Positions 18,947 to 27,227 of a stretch of DNA of 64,000 nucleotides are shown in pieces. The notes beneath the pieces were generated by a model, which saw nothing but the letters and a program-made list of their open reading frames with translations, was not told the origin of the DNA and did not search any database. Where the stretch lies: assembly GCA_040365065.1 (NCBI GenBank), contig BAABNI010000001.1, forward strand, positions 426,397 through 490,396, read 5' to 3'. Within the stretch, counting starts at the first letter, position 1, and every line of letters starts with the position of its first letter. The stretch comes from Pelagadaptatus aseana (GTDB taxonomy: Bacteria > Pseudomonadota > Gammaproteobacteria > Pseudomonadales > Cellvibrionaceae). Both the position numbers and the translations under genes were made by a program.

Positions 18947-19053
18947 CACACAGCCAAATTGGCTGACAGACTCGACAATATGCCTTAACACCAGAGCCAC
19001 CCACAGCAAGCAACGAAAGTGGCCAGAACAGAAACTGGGAAGAGGTATTCATC

Positions 19054-19365
19054 ATGTTGATTCGCACCCTGACATTGATCGCCACGGTTGCCCTGCTGGC
19101 AGGCTGCAACACCAAGAGCATCAGCACCACAGCGGAAAATCTGACCGGGCAGGACCTGTTTGAAATGCACTGTGCCCAGTGTCATAAAGCGTCGGGCGCC
19201 GGCAATTTTTTAAAGGGTGTGCCCTCCGTGGCCCTGACTGACTTGACCGAGCATGAAATCAGCGAACAGATTCTGAAAGGCAAAAACAGAATGCCTTCCA
19301 GCCCGCGACTGAATTACGAACAGCGCATGAAGATTGCCCGCTACATCAAGCACGAACTGCACTGA
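19054..19365 (+). CDS. Small monohaem cytochrome c lipoprotein
   Basis: A 103-residue protein with a signal peptide and lipobox (ALLAGC, Cys at about residue 18), so probably membrane-anchored in the periplasm. It has a single haem-binding motif, CAQCH, near residue 46, and a candidate Met ligand in KNRMPSSPRL, matching a class I cytochrome c. GAGG precedes the ATG at 19054. It might pass electrons to a terminal oxidase or accept them from a dehydrogenase; no partner is encoded nearby. It converges with the thiolase/crotonase gene. Confidence 0.88.
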   Translation: MLIRTLTLIATVALLAGCNTKSISTTAENLTGQDLFEMHCAQCHKASGAGNFLKGVPSVALTDLTEHEISEQILKGKNRMPSSPRLNYEQRMKIARYIKHELH

Positions 19366-19402
19366 GACGGGTGCCCATCAAGGTCACCCATGCTGCAGCC
19401 GC

Positions 19403-21769
19403 TTAGCGGCCTTTCCAGTTGGGCTTGCGCTTGGCAGCAAAGGCCGCCGATCCTTCAAAGAAATCCTCACTGTTAAGCAGATTATCAAACACCGTATGGG
19501 GCATGGTGACAGCTTCATCGGCACTGGCGAGATGGGCCGTCTTATTATGCAATTCCATGGTGCTGCGTACCGACATGGGCGAGGCCTGACAGATTGCCTG
19601 AGCCAATTCCATGGCCTTATCCAGCAACTGCGCTGATGGCACGGCGTAGTTGATCAGCCCCAGAGACAGGGCTTCATCACAGTCAATATCCGCCCCGGTA
19701 AGCATCAACTCCATGGCTTTTTTCAGCCCAATCTGACGGGGCAATCGCTGGACGCCTCCAGCACCGGCAAACAATCCCATTTTCACTTCGGGCAAGCCAA
19801 AGCGGGCGTGATCTGCGGCAACAATCATGTCGCAGGCCATAGCGATCTCAAGACCACCACCCAGGGCCAGACCATTGACCGCGGCAATCACCGGTTTGCT
19901 GCGATTGACGCGATTGGTTAATCCGGCAAAGCCGGTTTTGGGAATCCACATTTCCTGGCCAGAGGCCAGGTACTTCATGTCGTTACCCGCCGAGAAAGAG
20001 GCCTCACCGGCGCCGGTAATGATTGCCACCCACAGATCCGGGTCTTTTTCATAGGCGTTGAAAATGCCCTGAAATTCTTCATTGGCCTGAGGGTTCAACG
20101 CATTACGCGCCTCGGGTCGATTGATGGTAACGGTGAGAATCGGGCCATCGCGCTCCACCTTGGCGTACTCGTAACTGTCCTGAAAGGTATCGATCTCCGC
20201 GGGAGAGAACTTCGACAGCTGATCGCGACTGTAGGCGTAGCGATTGCCCCGGGGATCCGGCTCGACATAGATGGTTTTACCCAGACAGTCACCAGCCAGG
20301 GTCTGCTGCAGGGTATCGCTGTCGAGGAAGGGGTTGAGGGCATAGAAGCGCTTGCCACTGCCCACCAGACGGCCAATCACCACACTGTTCAGCGGATTGC
20401 CCTTGAAGTAGTTGACGGTATACGCCTCCAGTACCGCCTCACCCTCGGGGGCGTAATCGATCTCCGGCTTGGGATCGGCATCCACCAGCGCCTGATATGG
20501 GCGGCTGTCACTGGGCTGCCAGTCGCTGATCGGCGTGGTGGAATAGATGCCGGTGGAGTGTTTGGACATCCAGCCGCCGTTGCCATAGGCCATGCCAAAG
20601 CTGCCGGGATCGGCCCGCAGCGTCTCCACCAGCGAGGCAATGCCGTGCATAGTGTAGTTGTTGCCAGGCCCGCCGAAGAACGACAGCCCCCCGGTCTGGG
20701 TCAGTGGGCGAAGATCGTCATTGGCGATGCCGAGAATGTCCTTGGCTTCCGACACCACAATGGGGAAACAACTGTAGATATCCAGATGCTTGATCTCAGC
20801 GCTGGTTTTGCCCGCCTGTTGCAGCGACCCCAGCAGCGATTGCTCCATGGCCTTGGAATGGCCAATGTGAGCGCGCTCGAGCATGACCCGCTCTTTGGTA
20901 TCGGTGTAGCCATGCAGGTAGACCCACTTGGATTCAGCAATGCCCAGTTCCCGGGCTTTGCCCACGGTGGTCAGCAACAGGGCTGCGGCCTGATTGACGC
21001 CGTCTTTGGCCACCAGATGTTTGGTGTAAGGCGACACCAGCAGCGGGTTGCTGTCGGTCGCGGTAATCAGGGTTTCAGCGTCATAGCCCTTCCGGTACAT
21101 GGCATAGGGATTGGCGGCGGCTACCTGCGACAGACTGGCAAAACACTCGCCCATATCGCGATTGTAGCTGCCGAGGTCCTGCTGCAGATCACCGCGGCGA
21201 GCCTGTTCCATCAAGCCGTAAAACTGCATCGGCTGCATCAGCTTGTGCTCGAACTCCAACCGGGTCAGCAGGTGGTTGCCGTCGCTGACACCACGGTCTT
21301 CCAATTGACCTTCGTGGGTTTCGCGCCAGTCCAGTTTTACCTTCTGTTTGCCGGCCACCTTGATATTGGCCATGGCCTCGCCCCCGGCGAGCAATACCAG
21401 TTCGCACTGTCCGGCATGGAGCTTGGTAAAGAACTCGCCCACCAGTTTCTGCGGTGACTGGCCACCGACGATTTCATAGATGGCCTGCTTCGGATCCGCG
21501 CCAATGCGCTTGCCCACCGCCCGCGGGAAATTATTGGGCATGCCAAACGGGCAGGCCCAGGTCGGGGTGGAATCGGCAAACGTGCGCACGCAGGCGATGG
21601 TGTCAATGTGATCGGCTAAGCCTGAATCACCGGCATCCTGCAGCGCCACGCTGGCCGCCTGCCCCGCCAGATCGGCATGGGATGAAGCCTGGGTAATATC
21701 TTCCGGCACCTGCTCGGTGACCTGGCCTACGCCCACAATGATCGGGGTATTGTCGTTTACATTGGTCAT
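19403..21769 (-). CDS. Fused thiolase-like protein (TLP1) and enoyl-CoA hydratase
   Basis: A 788-residue two-part enzyme. Residues 1-430 are thiolase-like (IIVGVGQVTEQVP, DIYSCFPIVVSEAKD, FFGGPGNNYTMHGIAS). Residues about 440-510 match the extra C-terminal domain of type 1 thiolase-like proteins. Residues about 533-788 are a crotonase (SAGNDMKYLAS oxyanion loop, GGGLEIAMACD and FGLPEVKMGL, keeping both catalytic Glu positions). The thiolase half has GGQSPQK where classical thiolases carry the nucleophilic Cys, so its activity is doubtful. The ATG at 21769 is chosen; the upstream open frame runs through a palindromic repeat. It is the last gene of the catabolic operon. Confidence 0.88.
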   Translation of the reverse strand: MTNVNDNTPIIVGVGQVTEQVPEDITQASSHADLAGQAASVALQDAGDSGLADHIDTIACVRTFADSTPTWACPFGMPNNFPRAVGKRIGADPKQAIYEIVGGQSPQKLVGEFFTKLHAGQCELVLLAGGEAMANIKVAGKQKVKLDWRETHEGQLEDRGVSDGNHLLTRLEFEHKLMQPMQFYGLMEQARRGDLQQDLGSYNRDMGECFASLSQVAAANPYAMYRKGYDAETLITATDSNPLLVSPYTKHLVAKDGVNQAAALLLTTVGKARELGIAESKWVYLHGYTDTKERVMLERAHIGHSKAMEQSLLGSLQQAGKTSAEIKHLDIYSCFPIVVSEAKDILGIANDDLRPLTQTGGLSFFGGPGNNYTMHGIASLVETLRADPGSFGMAYGNGGWMSKHSTGIYSTTPISDWQPSDSRPYQALVDADPKPEIDYAPEGEAVLEAYTVNYFKGNPLNSVVIGRLVGSGKRFYALNPFLDSDTLQQTLAGDCLGKTIYVEPDPRGNRYAYSRDQLSKFSPAEIDTFQDSYEYAKVERDGPILTVTINRPEARNALNPQANEEFQGIFNAYEKDPDLWVAIITGAGEASFSAGNDMKYLASGQEMWIPKTGFAGLTNRVNRSKPVIAAVNGLALGGGLEIAMACDMIVAADHARFGLPEVKMGLFAGAGGVQRLPRQIGLKKAMELMLTGADIDCDEALSLGLINYAVPSAQLLDKAMELAQAICQASPMSVRSTMELHNKTAHLASADEAVTMPHTVFDNLLNSEDFFEGSAAFAAKRKPNWKGR

Positions 21770-21789
21770 ATTAATTTCTCGTAATTTTG

Positions 21790-21918
21790 AGAGAGATTCT
21801 TCCTCCCTCCGGTCGTCAGAATGACAAGTATCAATAAATGTCATCCTGACCTGAAATTGCTCCTGCATTTCAGGCATACATGCCGTCCATGGCAATAAGC
21901 GTCAGCGAAGGATCTCTT
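21790..21918. repeat. Palindromic REP-like element
   Basis: A nested inverted repeat in the gap between the acyl-CoA dehydrogenase and the fusion gene. The outer arms GAGAGATTCTTC and GAAGGATCTCTT pair at 10 of 12 positions. Inner arms GTCAGAATGACA and TGTCATCCTGAC pair at 11 of 12. A perfect CCTGAAAT/ATTTCAGG hairpin lies inside. This pattern resembles dispersed intergenic REP-type units of proteobacteria. It may stabilise or divide the operon transcript. Confidence 0.55.
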
Positions 21919-21933
21919 TTTAGGCCCGGCTAC

Positions 21934-23106
21934 TTAAAGCCCCAGCTGGCGGCTGGACAGATCGCGCATGATTTCCTCAGAACCACCACCGATGGCCATC
22001 ACTCGAACCTCGCGATAGAGGCGCTCGGTTTTGCAGTCGCGGATATAGGAAATACCGCCCATGACCTGCATCGCCTCGCGGGCACAGAACTCCATGGTTT
22101 CGGTGGCCTGCACCTTGCACATGGAAATGTCTTCGATCTTCAGGCAGTGGTTGTCCATCTGCCAGGCACACAGATCCATGTAGGCCTGGGTGGCGTTGAT
22201 GCGCTTGAGCATCTCGGCAAACTTGTGACGAATCACCTGATGTTTGGACAGCGGTTTGCCAAAGGTCTTGCGATCCTGAGCCCAACCGGCCGCCTCTTCC
22301 ATACAGGTCTTGGCTGCCCCCAGCGACAGGGAAATAATCGCTAAACGCTCTTTATTAAAGTTGTGGACAATCGGCAGGAAGCCTTCGTTCTCCTTACCGA
22401 TGATGTTTTCCACCGGCACCTTGACGTTATCCAGATAGATGGTGGCGGTATCGGAGCACCACCAACCCTGCTTCTTATCCAGCTTGGTGTAGGAAACGCC
22501 CTCAGCGTCCATCGGGATCAGCAACAGGGAAATACCGCCCATGCCATCACCGCCGGTGCGCACCGCGGTGGTCAGCCAGTTGGCGCGGGTGCCTCCGGAA
22601 ATAAAGGTCTTGGAACCATTGACGATGTAGTAGTCGCCCTCGCGTTTGGCTGTGGTGCTGATATTGGCCACATCGGAACCGGCGCCGGGCTCGGTAATCC
22701 CCAGAGAAATGCGTTTCTCACCGGCCAGAACGGCGGGTATCACTGCTTCTTTCATGGCGTCACTGCCGTAGTTGACCACCGGCGGCAGGCCAATGCTGTG
22801 CACCATCAACGATGACGAGATACCGGTGGCACCACAGCGGGCAATTTCCTCGGAAGCGATGATGCCGTGGAAAGCATCGATGCCCTCGGAGATACCGCCA
22901 TAGGCTTCGGGGTACCCCATTTGCAGCAAGCCCACTTCGGCCGCCTTGGGCCACAGTTCCAGCGGTACTTCACCTGCTTCTTCCCACTCGTCCACATAAG
23001 GGGTGATTTCCTTATCAACGAAGCGACGCAATTGTTCACGCCATTGGTTGTGCTCCTCGGTGTAAAAAGGGCTTTTCATTTGCAGGTCATCAAATTGGGT
23101 ACTCAT
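21934..23106 (-). CDS. Acyl-CoA dehydrogenase
   Basis: A 390-residue FAD-dependent acyl-CoA dehydrogenase. Signature stretches are GITEPGAGSDVANISTTAKR (flavin/substrate loop), YIVNGSKTFISGG, DRKTFGKPLSKHQVIRHKFA, and the C-terminal RLYREVRVMAIGGGSEEIMR. The C-terminal motif reads IGGG, not the YEG of short- and medium-chain enzymes. The candidate base is instead a Glu in the CMEEAAGWAQDR helix, as in long-chain/isovaleryl types. It starts at the ATG at 23106 (MSTQFDDLQMKSPFY). It forms an operon with a MaoC hydratase and a second dehydrogenase. The substrate is not known. Confidence 0.92.
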   Translation of the reverse strand: MSTQFDDLQMKSPFYTEEHNQWREQLRRFVDKEITPYVDEWEEAGEVPLELWPKAAEVGLLQMGYPEAYGGISEGIDAFHGIIASEEIARCGATGISSSLMVHSIGLPPVVNYGSDAMKEAVIPAVLAGEKRISLGITEPGAGSDVANISTTAKREGDYYIVNGSKTFISGGTRANWLTTAVRTGGDGMGGISLLLIPMDAEGVSYTKLDKKQGWWCSDTATIYLDNVKVPVENIIGKENEGFLPIVHNFNKERLAIISLSLGAAKTCMEEAAGWAQDRKTFGKPLSKHQVIRHKFAEMLKRINATQAYMDLCAWQMDNHCLKIEDISMCKVQATETMEFCAREAMQVMGGISYIRDCKTERLYREVRVMAIGGGSEEIMRDLSSRQLGL

Positions 23107-23154
23107 AGTCTTTCTCTCTGATCTTGCGGCCACACCGTCAATCTGTGTGCAGCT

Positions 23155-23634
23155 CTAGGGTTGGGGACGCCGGGCAACGGCAGCCTTGGCCTGATAGCTA
23201 CAGGCCGTTTCGCCGCGCTGATTGATGACATTGACCTGGGTTGTCACTACCCCCAGGTTGTCGTCTTTGGCGTCCAGTTTGACGATTTCCAATTGGGTAT
23301 GGAGGGTGTCGCCAATTTTGGTGGGGGCGCTGAAGCGCACCCGGTCAATGCCGTAAGCGGCAATAAAATGTTTGGGCAGGGCGTTGGGAATTTGCACACT
23401 CAGGCCAATGCCCAGAGAAAACACCAGTGGACCATGGGCAATGCGTTCACCAAACAGGCCCTGGGCGGCAAACTCGGCGTCGGTGTGCAGTGGATTCCAG
23501 TCGCCCGTCAGTCCGGCAAACTGATGGATATCCGCTTCTGATACAGTGCGGCCCTGAGAGCGCATGGTCTCGCCCAGTTCACAGTCTTCGAAATACTCTT
23601 TGGCTTTACCCGGTTGCATAATCGCGACAGTCAT
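23155..23634 (-). CDS. MaoC family (R)-specific hydratase
   Basis: A 159-residue single hot-dog-domain hydratase. The catalytic motif is present in LTGDWNPLHTDAEFA (Asp and His separated by four residues) with HGPLVFSLGIGL downstream. Such proteins hydrate enoyl-CoA intermediates. It lies 48 nt before one acyl-CoA dehydrogenase and 9 nt after the other. Its position suggests it acts on the product of the dehydrogenases. Confidence 0.9.
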   Translation of the reverse strand: MTVAIMQPGKAKEYFEDCELGETMRSQGRTVSEADIHQFAGLTGDWNPLHTDAEFAAQGLFGERIAHGPLVFSLGIGLSVQIPNALPKHFIAAYGIDRVRFSAPTKIGDTLHTQLEIVKLDAKDDNLGVVTTQVNVINQRGETACSYQAKAAVARRPQP

Positions 23635-23643
23635 GTCTCTTCC

Positions 23644-24801
23644 TTATTGTTTTCGTTTTGGAGCTATGTCCATCAATTTGCAGATGATGCCCAGCATGAC
23701 TTCGTCGGCGCCGCCGCCGATGGAGATCAGGCGGGTGTCGCGGTAGGCGCGCGATACCGGGTTGTCCCACATAAAGCCCATACCGCCCCAGTACTGCAGA
23801 CAGGTATCGGTCACTTCACGGGACAGGCGACCCGCCTTGAGTTTTGCCATGGAAGCTTTGAGGGAAACGTCCACGCCATTGATGTAACCCTCAACGGCGT
23901 CGTAGGTCAGCGCCCGCATTGCTTCGATTTCAGTTTGCAATTCGGCCAGACGGAAGTGCACTACCTGATTGTCGAGAATCGATTGATTAAAGGCCTGACG
24001 CTGGCCGGCGTATTCGATGGTGGCATCGACACACAATTCCAGCCCTTTAATGGTACTGGCGGCGCCAAAGATGCGTTCCTCCTGAAACTGGATCATCTGG
24101 TACATAAAGCCAGCGCCTTCTTCACCGATCAGGTAGCGCTGGGGTACGCGCACATTATCGAGAAACACCTGGGCGGTATCCGACGAGCGCATGCCCAACT
24201 TATTCAGTCGCTCCGAGAAACTGACACCGGGCAGATCGGTGGGCACCACAATCAGGGATTTGTTGGCGTGCTTGTTGCCGTCACTGGTGTTGGCCAGCAG
24301 GCACAGATAATCGGCCTGGGTGGAGTTGGTGATCCACATTTTGGTGCCGTTGATGATGTAGTCGTCGCCGTCTTTTTTGGCGGTGGTTTTAATGGCCGCC
24401 ACATCGGAACCGGCGTGCGGCTCACTCACCGCAATGGACACCACCATATCCCCGGCAATCGCCGGAGCCAGAAAATCACGGCGCAATTCCTCACTGCCAA
24501 ACTTGGCCAGTGCCGGTGTCGCCATATCCGTCTGCACCCCGATTGCCATCGGCAAGGCTCCACAGTGGATGCCCCCCAATTCCTCGGCAAACACGGTTTC
24601 GTAACTGTAATCGAGGCCCATACCACCGTATTCTTCTGGCTTGTGAATCCCCAGCAGCCCCAGATTGCCCATCTTTTTAAACAGTTCTTTTGCGGGAAAT
24701 ATCCCGTCCTTTTCCCACTCATCCACGTGGGGATTGATTTCATTGGCGATAAAGCTTTGTACCGTACGCCGTATTTCTTCGTGTTGTGTGTTGAATAGCA
24801 T
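23644..24801 (-). CDS. Acyl-CoA dehydrogenase, first gene of the operon
   Basis: A 385-residue acyl-CoA dehydrogenase beginning MLFNTQHEEIRRTVQSFIAN. Conserved segments are VSEPHAGSDVAAIKTTAKK, YIINGTKMWITNS, RLNKLGMRSSDTAQVF and YRDTRLISIGGGADEVML. It differs from its operon partner in the helix where the base is expected (LCVDATIEYAGQRQAF instead of CMEEAAGW). One of the pair may therefore be catalytically weaker, as in heteromeric dehydrogenases. The start is the ATG at 24801. The promoter region carries twin TetR-type operators. Confidence 0.92.
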   Translation of the reverse strand: MLFNTQHEEIRRTVQSFIANEINPHVDEWEKDGIFPAKELFKKMGNLGLLGIHKPEEYGGMGLDYSYETVFAEELGGIHCGALPMAIGVQTDMATPALAKFGSEELRRDFLAPAIAGDMVVSIAVSEPHAGSDVAAIKTTAKKDGDDYIINGTKMWITNSTQADYLCLLANTSDGNKHANKSLIVVPTDLPGVSFSERLNKLGMRSSDTAQVFLDNVRVPQRYLIGEEGAGFMYQMIQFQEERIFGAASTIKGLELCVDATIEYAGQRQAFNQSILDNQVVHFRLAELQTEIEAMRALTYDAVEGYINGVDVSLKASMAKLKAGRLSREVTDTCLQYWGGMGFMWDNPVSRAYRDTRLISIGGGADEVMLGIICKLMDIAPKRKQ

Positions 24802-24860
24802 GGTTATGCCTCTGTTGTTTTTGTCACTTGCGAAATAAAGACAGGTTCCCAATAATACGA

Positions 24861-24906
24861 ACCAAGCAAGCGCTTGGTTTTTAGATTAACCAAGCGCTTG
24901 CTTGGT
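24861..24906. promoter_or_regulatory. Twin palindromic operator, KstR2-like
   Basis: Two 18-bp blocks, ACCAAGCAAGCGCTTGGT (24861-24878) and ACCAAGCGCTTGCTTGGT (24889-24906), are perfect reverse complements of each other with a 10-bp spacer. Each also contains a CAAGCGCTTG palindrome fitting the published KstR2 consensus AnCAAGnnCTTGnT. They lie between the divergent catabolic operon and the TetR gene, so the TetR protein is the obvious candidate binder. Confidence 0.8.
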
Positions 24907-24980
24907 CGTCAATGTGCCATAGAATTCAAATCCATTGATTTTATTTACATTACAGGTCATTCACTTTTAGGAGTCCGGCA

Positions 24981-25589
24981 TTGTCTGAAACTGCTACCCC
25001 CGAGCGACTGCTGCAGGGCATCACACTCACTGATCCAAATTCCGCCAAAGGAAGACTGCTGCAACAGGCTAGATTGCTGTTTCGCCAGAAGGGCTTTGAG
25101 AAAACCACGGTGCGGGATATTGCCGCGGCAACCGGCATTCAGTCGGGCAGTATTTTTCATCACTTTGCCAATAAAGAAGAGATCCTGCGCTGCGTGATGG
25201 AGGAAACCATCTGCTTTTCACTGGCGCACCTGCAGGAACAACTGAAACAGGCCAACACCACTGAAGCCGAACTGAGAACCCTGATTGGCTGTGAACTGGA
25301 TGCCATCCACTCGCGCCATGGCCACGACTTCACGATTCTCGGTTATGAATGGCGCAGCCTGAACCCCGGTAATCAGGCCCGGGTACTCGAATACCGTGGC
25401 GTCTATGAAAAACTGTGGTCAAAGTCGCTGCACGATGCCAAGGCCAAAGGCCTCTGCCAGCAGGAGGGTTTTCTGTTGCGCAGTTTTATTCGCGGTGCGC
25501 TGATCGACACCATCAACTGGTACAAGGCGGAAGGGGAGTTGAATCTGGAGGCGCTGGCCGATGAAGTCTACCGAGCGTTTTTCCGTTAA
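24981..25589 (+). CDS. TetR family transcriptional regulator, KstR2-like
   Basis: A 202-residue repressor. The N-terminal helix-turn-helix spans residues about 25-70: ARLLFRQKGFEKTTVRDIAA then TGIQSGSIFHHFANKEEIL. The pattern TTVRDIA...GSIFHHF.NKEE closely resembles KstR2 of actinobacteria, which senses CoA thioesters of steroid ring degradation. It starts at a TTG (24981) with AGGAG 7 nt upstream. It is divergent from the dehydrogenase operon over a twin palindrome and probably represses both directions until a CoA ester binds. Its stop overlaps that of the methyltransferase gene by 4 nt. Confidence 0.88.
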   Translation: MSETATPERLLQGITLTDPNSAKGRLLQQARLLFRQKGFEKTTVRDIAAATGIQSGSIFHHFANKEEILRCVMEETICFSLAHLQEQLKQANTTEAELRTLIGCELDAIHSRHGHDFTILGYEWRSLNPGNQARVLEYRGVYEKLWSKSLHDAKAKGLCQQEGFLLRSFIRGALIDTINWYKAEGELNLEALADEVYRAFFR

Positions 25590-26179
25590 CCCCTGACAAA
25601 CACCAGACAGCGATTATTGGCCGGCATAGGATAGTCTTGCAGTAGCCTCAGCCCGGCCTTTGCAGCACAATCACACACCGCTTCAAAATCCCGAATGGCC
25701 CGCCAGGGTGCTTGTGCCTTGAGCCACTGATCAAACTGGGCGTTACTGTCACTGGTATAGCGGCCCTCATAGTTGAAAGGGCCATACACAATCAGCACCC
25801 CATCTTGCTGCAACACCCGCCCAACACCCTCAAGGCACTGCTGTGGCTGAGGCCACGACATAATGTGCAGGGTATTGGCGGTAAACACAGCATCCACCGC
25901 CAGCACCGGCCATTGCGGGCTTGCAACATCCAGCGTTAGCGGGTCGGCCAAATTGGCACTGGGGCAATCGCGCAACCACAGGCGAATCGCGGCATGATTC
26001 TCCTCCAGGTCACTGGTTTGCCAGTGTAGCTCGGGAAACTCAGGCGCAAAGTACACCGCGTGCTGGCCCGTACCACTGCCTACTTCCAGCAGCTTGCGTC
26101 GACCAGGCAGGTGCCGCTTGAGCACAGCCAGAATCGGCTCGCGATTATTAACACAGGCCTGGGAAAAAGGTCGTTCCAT
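25586..26179 (-). CDS. DUF938 family class I SAM-dependent methyltransferase
   Basis: A 197-residue protein with the DUF938 N-terminus (MERPFSQACVNNREPILAVL) and a SAM-binding motif I, LLEVGSGTGQHAVYFA, followed by motif post-I acidic residues (QTSDLEENH). The substrate is not known. The ATG at 26179 matches family starts better than the GTG 9 nt upstream. It begins 18 nt after the receiver/PilZ gene and may be the last gene of that unit. Confidence 0.88.
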   Translation of the reverse strand: MERPFSQACVNNREPILAVLKRHLPGRRKLLEVGSGTGQHAVYFAPEFPELHWQTSDLEENHAAIRLWLRDCPSANLADPLTLDVASPQWPVLAVDAVFTANTLHIMSWPQPQQCLEGVGRVLQQDGVLIVYGPFNYEGRYTSDSNAQFDQWLKAQAPWRAIRDFEAVCDCAAKAGLRLLQDYPMPANNRCLVFVRG

Positions 26180-26197
26180 AACCGTCACCCGAAGCCG

Positions 26198-27160
26198 TTA
26201 CCGCGTTTTGGCGATGAATTTGGAGAGGAACTCGAACTTCTCCGGGTCGTTATCCACAAACTGGATGGTTACCCGGATGATCTGGGTATCCACCTTGTTT
26301 TCTGCCGCCGTCATGCTGCTGAGGTAGCCATTGACACGGGCTACTTCATCACCGGATTCGGTTTCAATATCAACCACGGCCTGATCAAACAGGCTAGGCA
26401 AGGGATCGGTGCGCTGCATCAATCCGGACATGGCCTGCAACGACATATCCTTGATCACGCAGGCGCAGGTGGCATTGGAAAAGCGCAGCTGCGCCTTGCC
26501 TTGACGTCCTTTTTTGGGTGCCGCTTTGGGTTTTGGCGGTGGCGCGGCACCCGTCAGGGCCGCGGCACTGTCACTGGTCGCAGCGGGCTTTGATTGTGAT
26601 GCGGCTTGAGGCCTGGATGCACCACCGGTTAGGGCCGAAACGCTGTCGCTTTCCGCAGCGGGCTTCACCTTGGGCGCAGTGGTTATCGAGGGTGCGCCGC
26701 CAGTCAGCGCGTCAACCGAGGCCATGGCCACACCCTGGGTTTGCCCGGCCTGTTTCTGACTGCCTGGGGCGGGAGGTAACTTATTGATTTTTTTGAGCTG
26801 TTTGAGAACCTTCTTGATCAGCTCATCGGACGAAAAGGGCTTGGTAATAAAGTCGGACACCCCGGCCTGAACCGCTTTCATCACATGGTCCCGGTCACCC
26901 CGGCTGGTTACCATAATGAACGGCACGGCACTGAAATCTTCATGGCTGCGAATCCACTCCAGAAATTCACCACCACTCATGCCCGGCATCTCCCAGTCAC
27001 TGAGGATCACATCCACACGTTGTTTCTTTAACTGGGCAATGGCCCGATTGCCATCAGCGGCATCAAACACCTCGGCGCCGGGAACACGGTCACGCAGCTG
27101 TTTCTTTACCATGTCCCTGATAAAGGTGGCGTCGTCCACCACTAAAAAGCGAATTGCCAT
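26198..27160 (-). CDS. Response regulator with repeat linker and PilZ-like C-terminus
   Basis: A 320-residue protein. Residues 1-125 form a CheY-like receiver: acidic pair in VVDDATFIRD, phospho-acceptor Asp55 in VILSDWEMPGMSG, and Lys in ITKPFSSDEL. Residues about 130-220 are a Pro/Ala/Lys-rich linker with three ALTGGA-type motifs at 151, 176 and 201, an exact 25-residue period. The C-terminal ~100 residues (KAQLRFSNATCACVIKDMSL, then VVDIETESGDEVARVNGYLS) look like a divergent PilZ or other beta-rich output domain. There is no DNA-binding domain, so output is probably by protein contact or c-di-GMP. Confidence 0.8.
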   Translation of the reverse strand: MAIRFLVVDDATFIRDMVKKQLRDRVPGAEVFDAADGNRAIAQLKKQRVDVILSDWEMPGMSGGEFLEWIRSHEDFSAVPFIMVTSRGDRDHVMKAVQAGVSDFITKPFSSDELIKKVLKQLKKINKLPPAPGSQKQAGQTQGVAMASVDALTGGAPSITTAPKVKPAAESDSVSALTGGASRPQAASQSKPAATSDSAAALTGAAPPPKPKAAPKKGRQGKAQLRFSNATCACVIKDMSLQAMSGLMQRTDPLPSLFDQAVVDIETESGDEVARVNGYLSSMTAAENKVDTQIIRVTIQFVDNDPEKFEFLSKFIAKTR

Positions 27161-27227
27161 AAAACGGCCCTTGGATTCGTTGTTGTTATTTTAAGACTAG
27201 CCCAGATGGCGGCTATTTATTGCTGCT

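Noticed and set aside
21770..21895. Upstream extension of the thiolase/crotonase frame
   Set aside because: The extra codons run through a palindromic repeat and are unlike any thiolase N-terminus.
23614..24798. A 394-codon plus-strand frame
   Set aside because: Antisense to a clear acyl-CoA dehydrogenase, with low-complexity His/Gly content.
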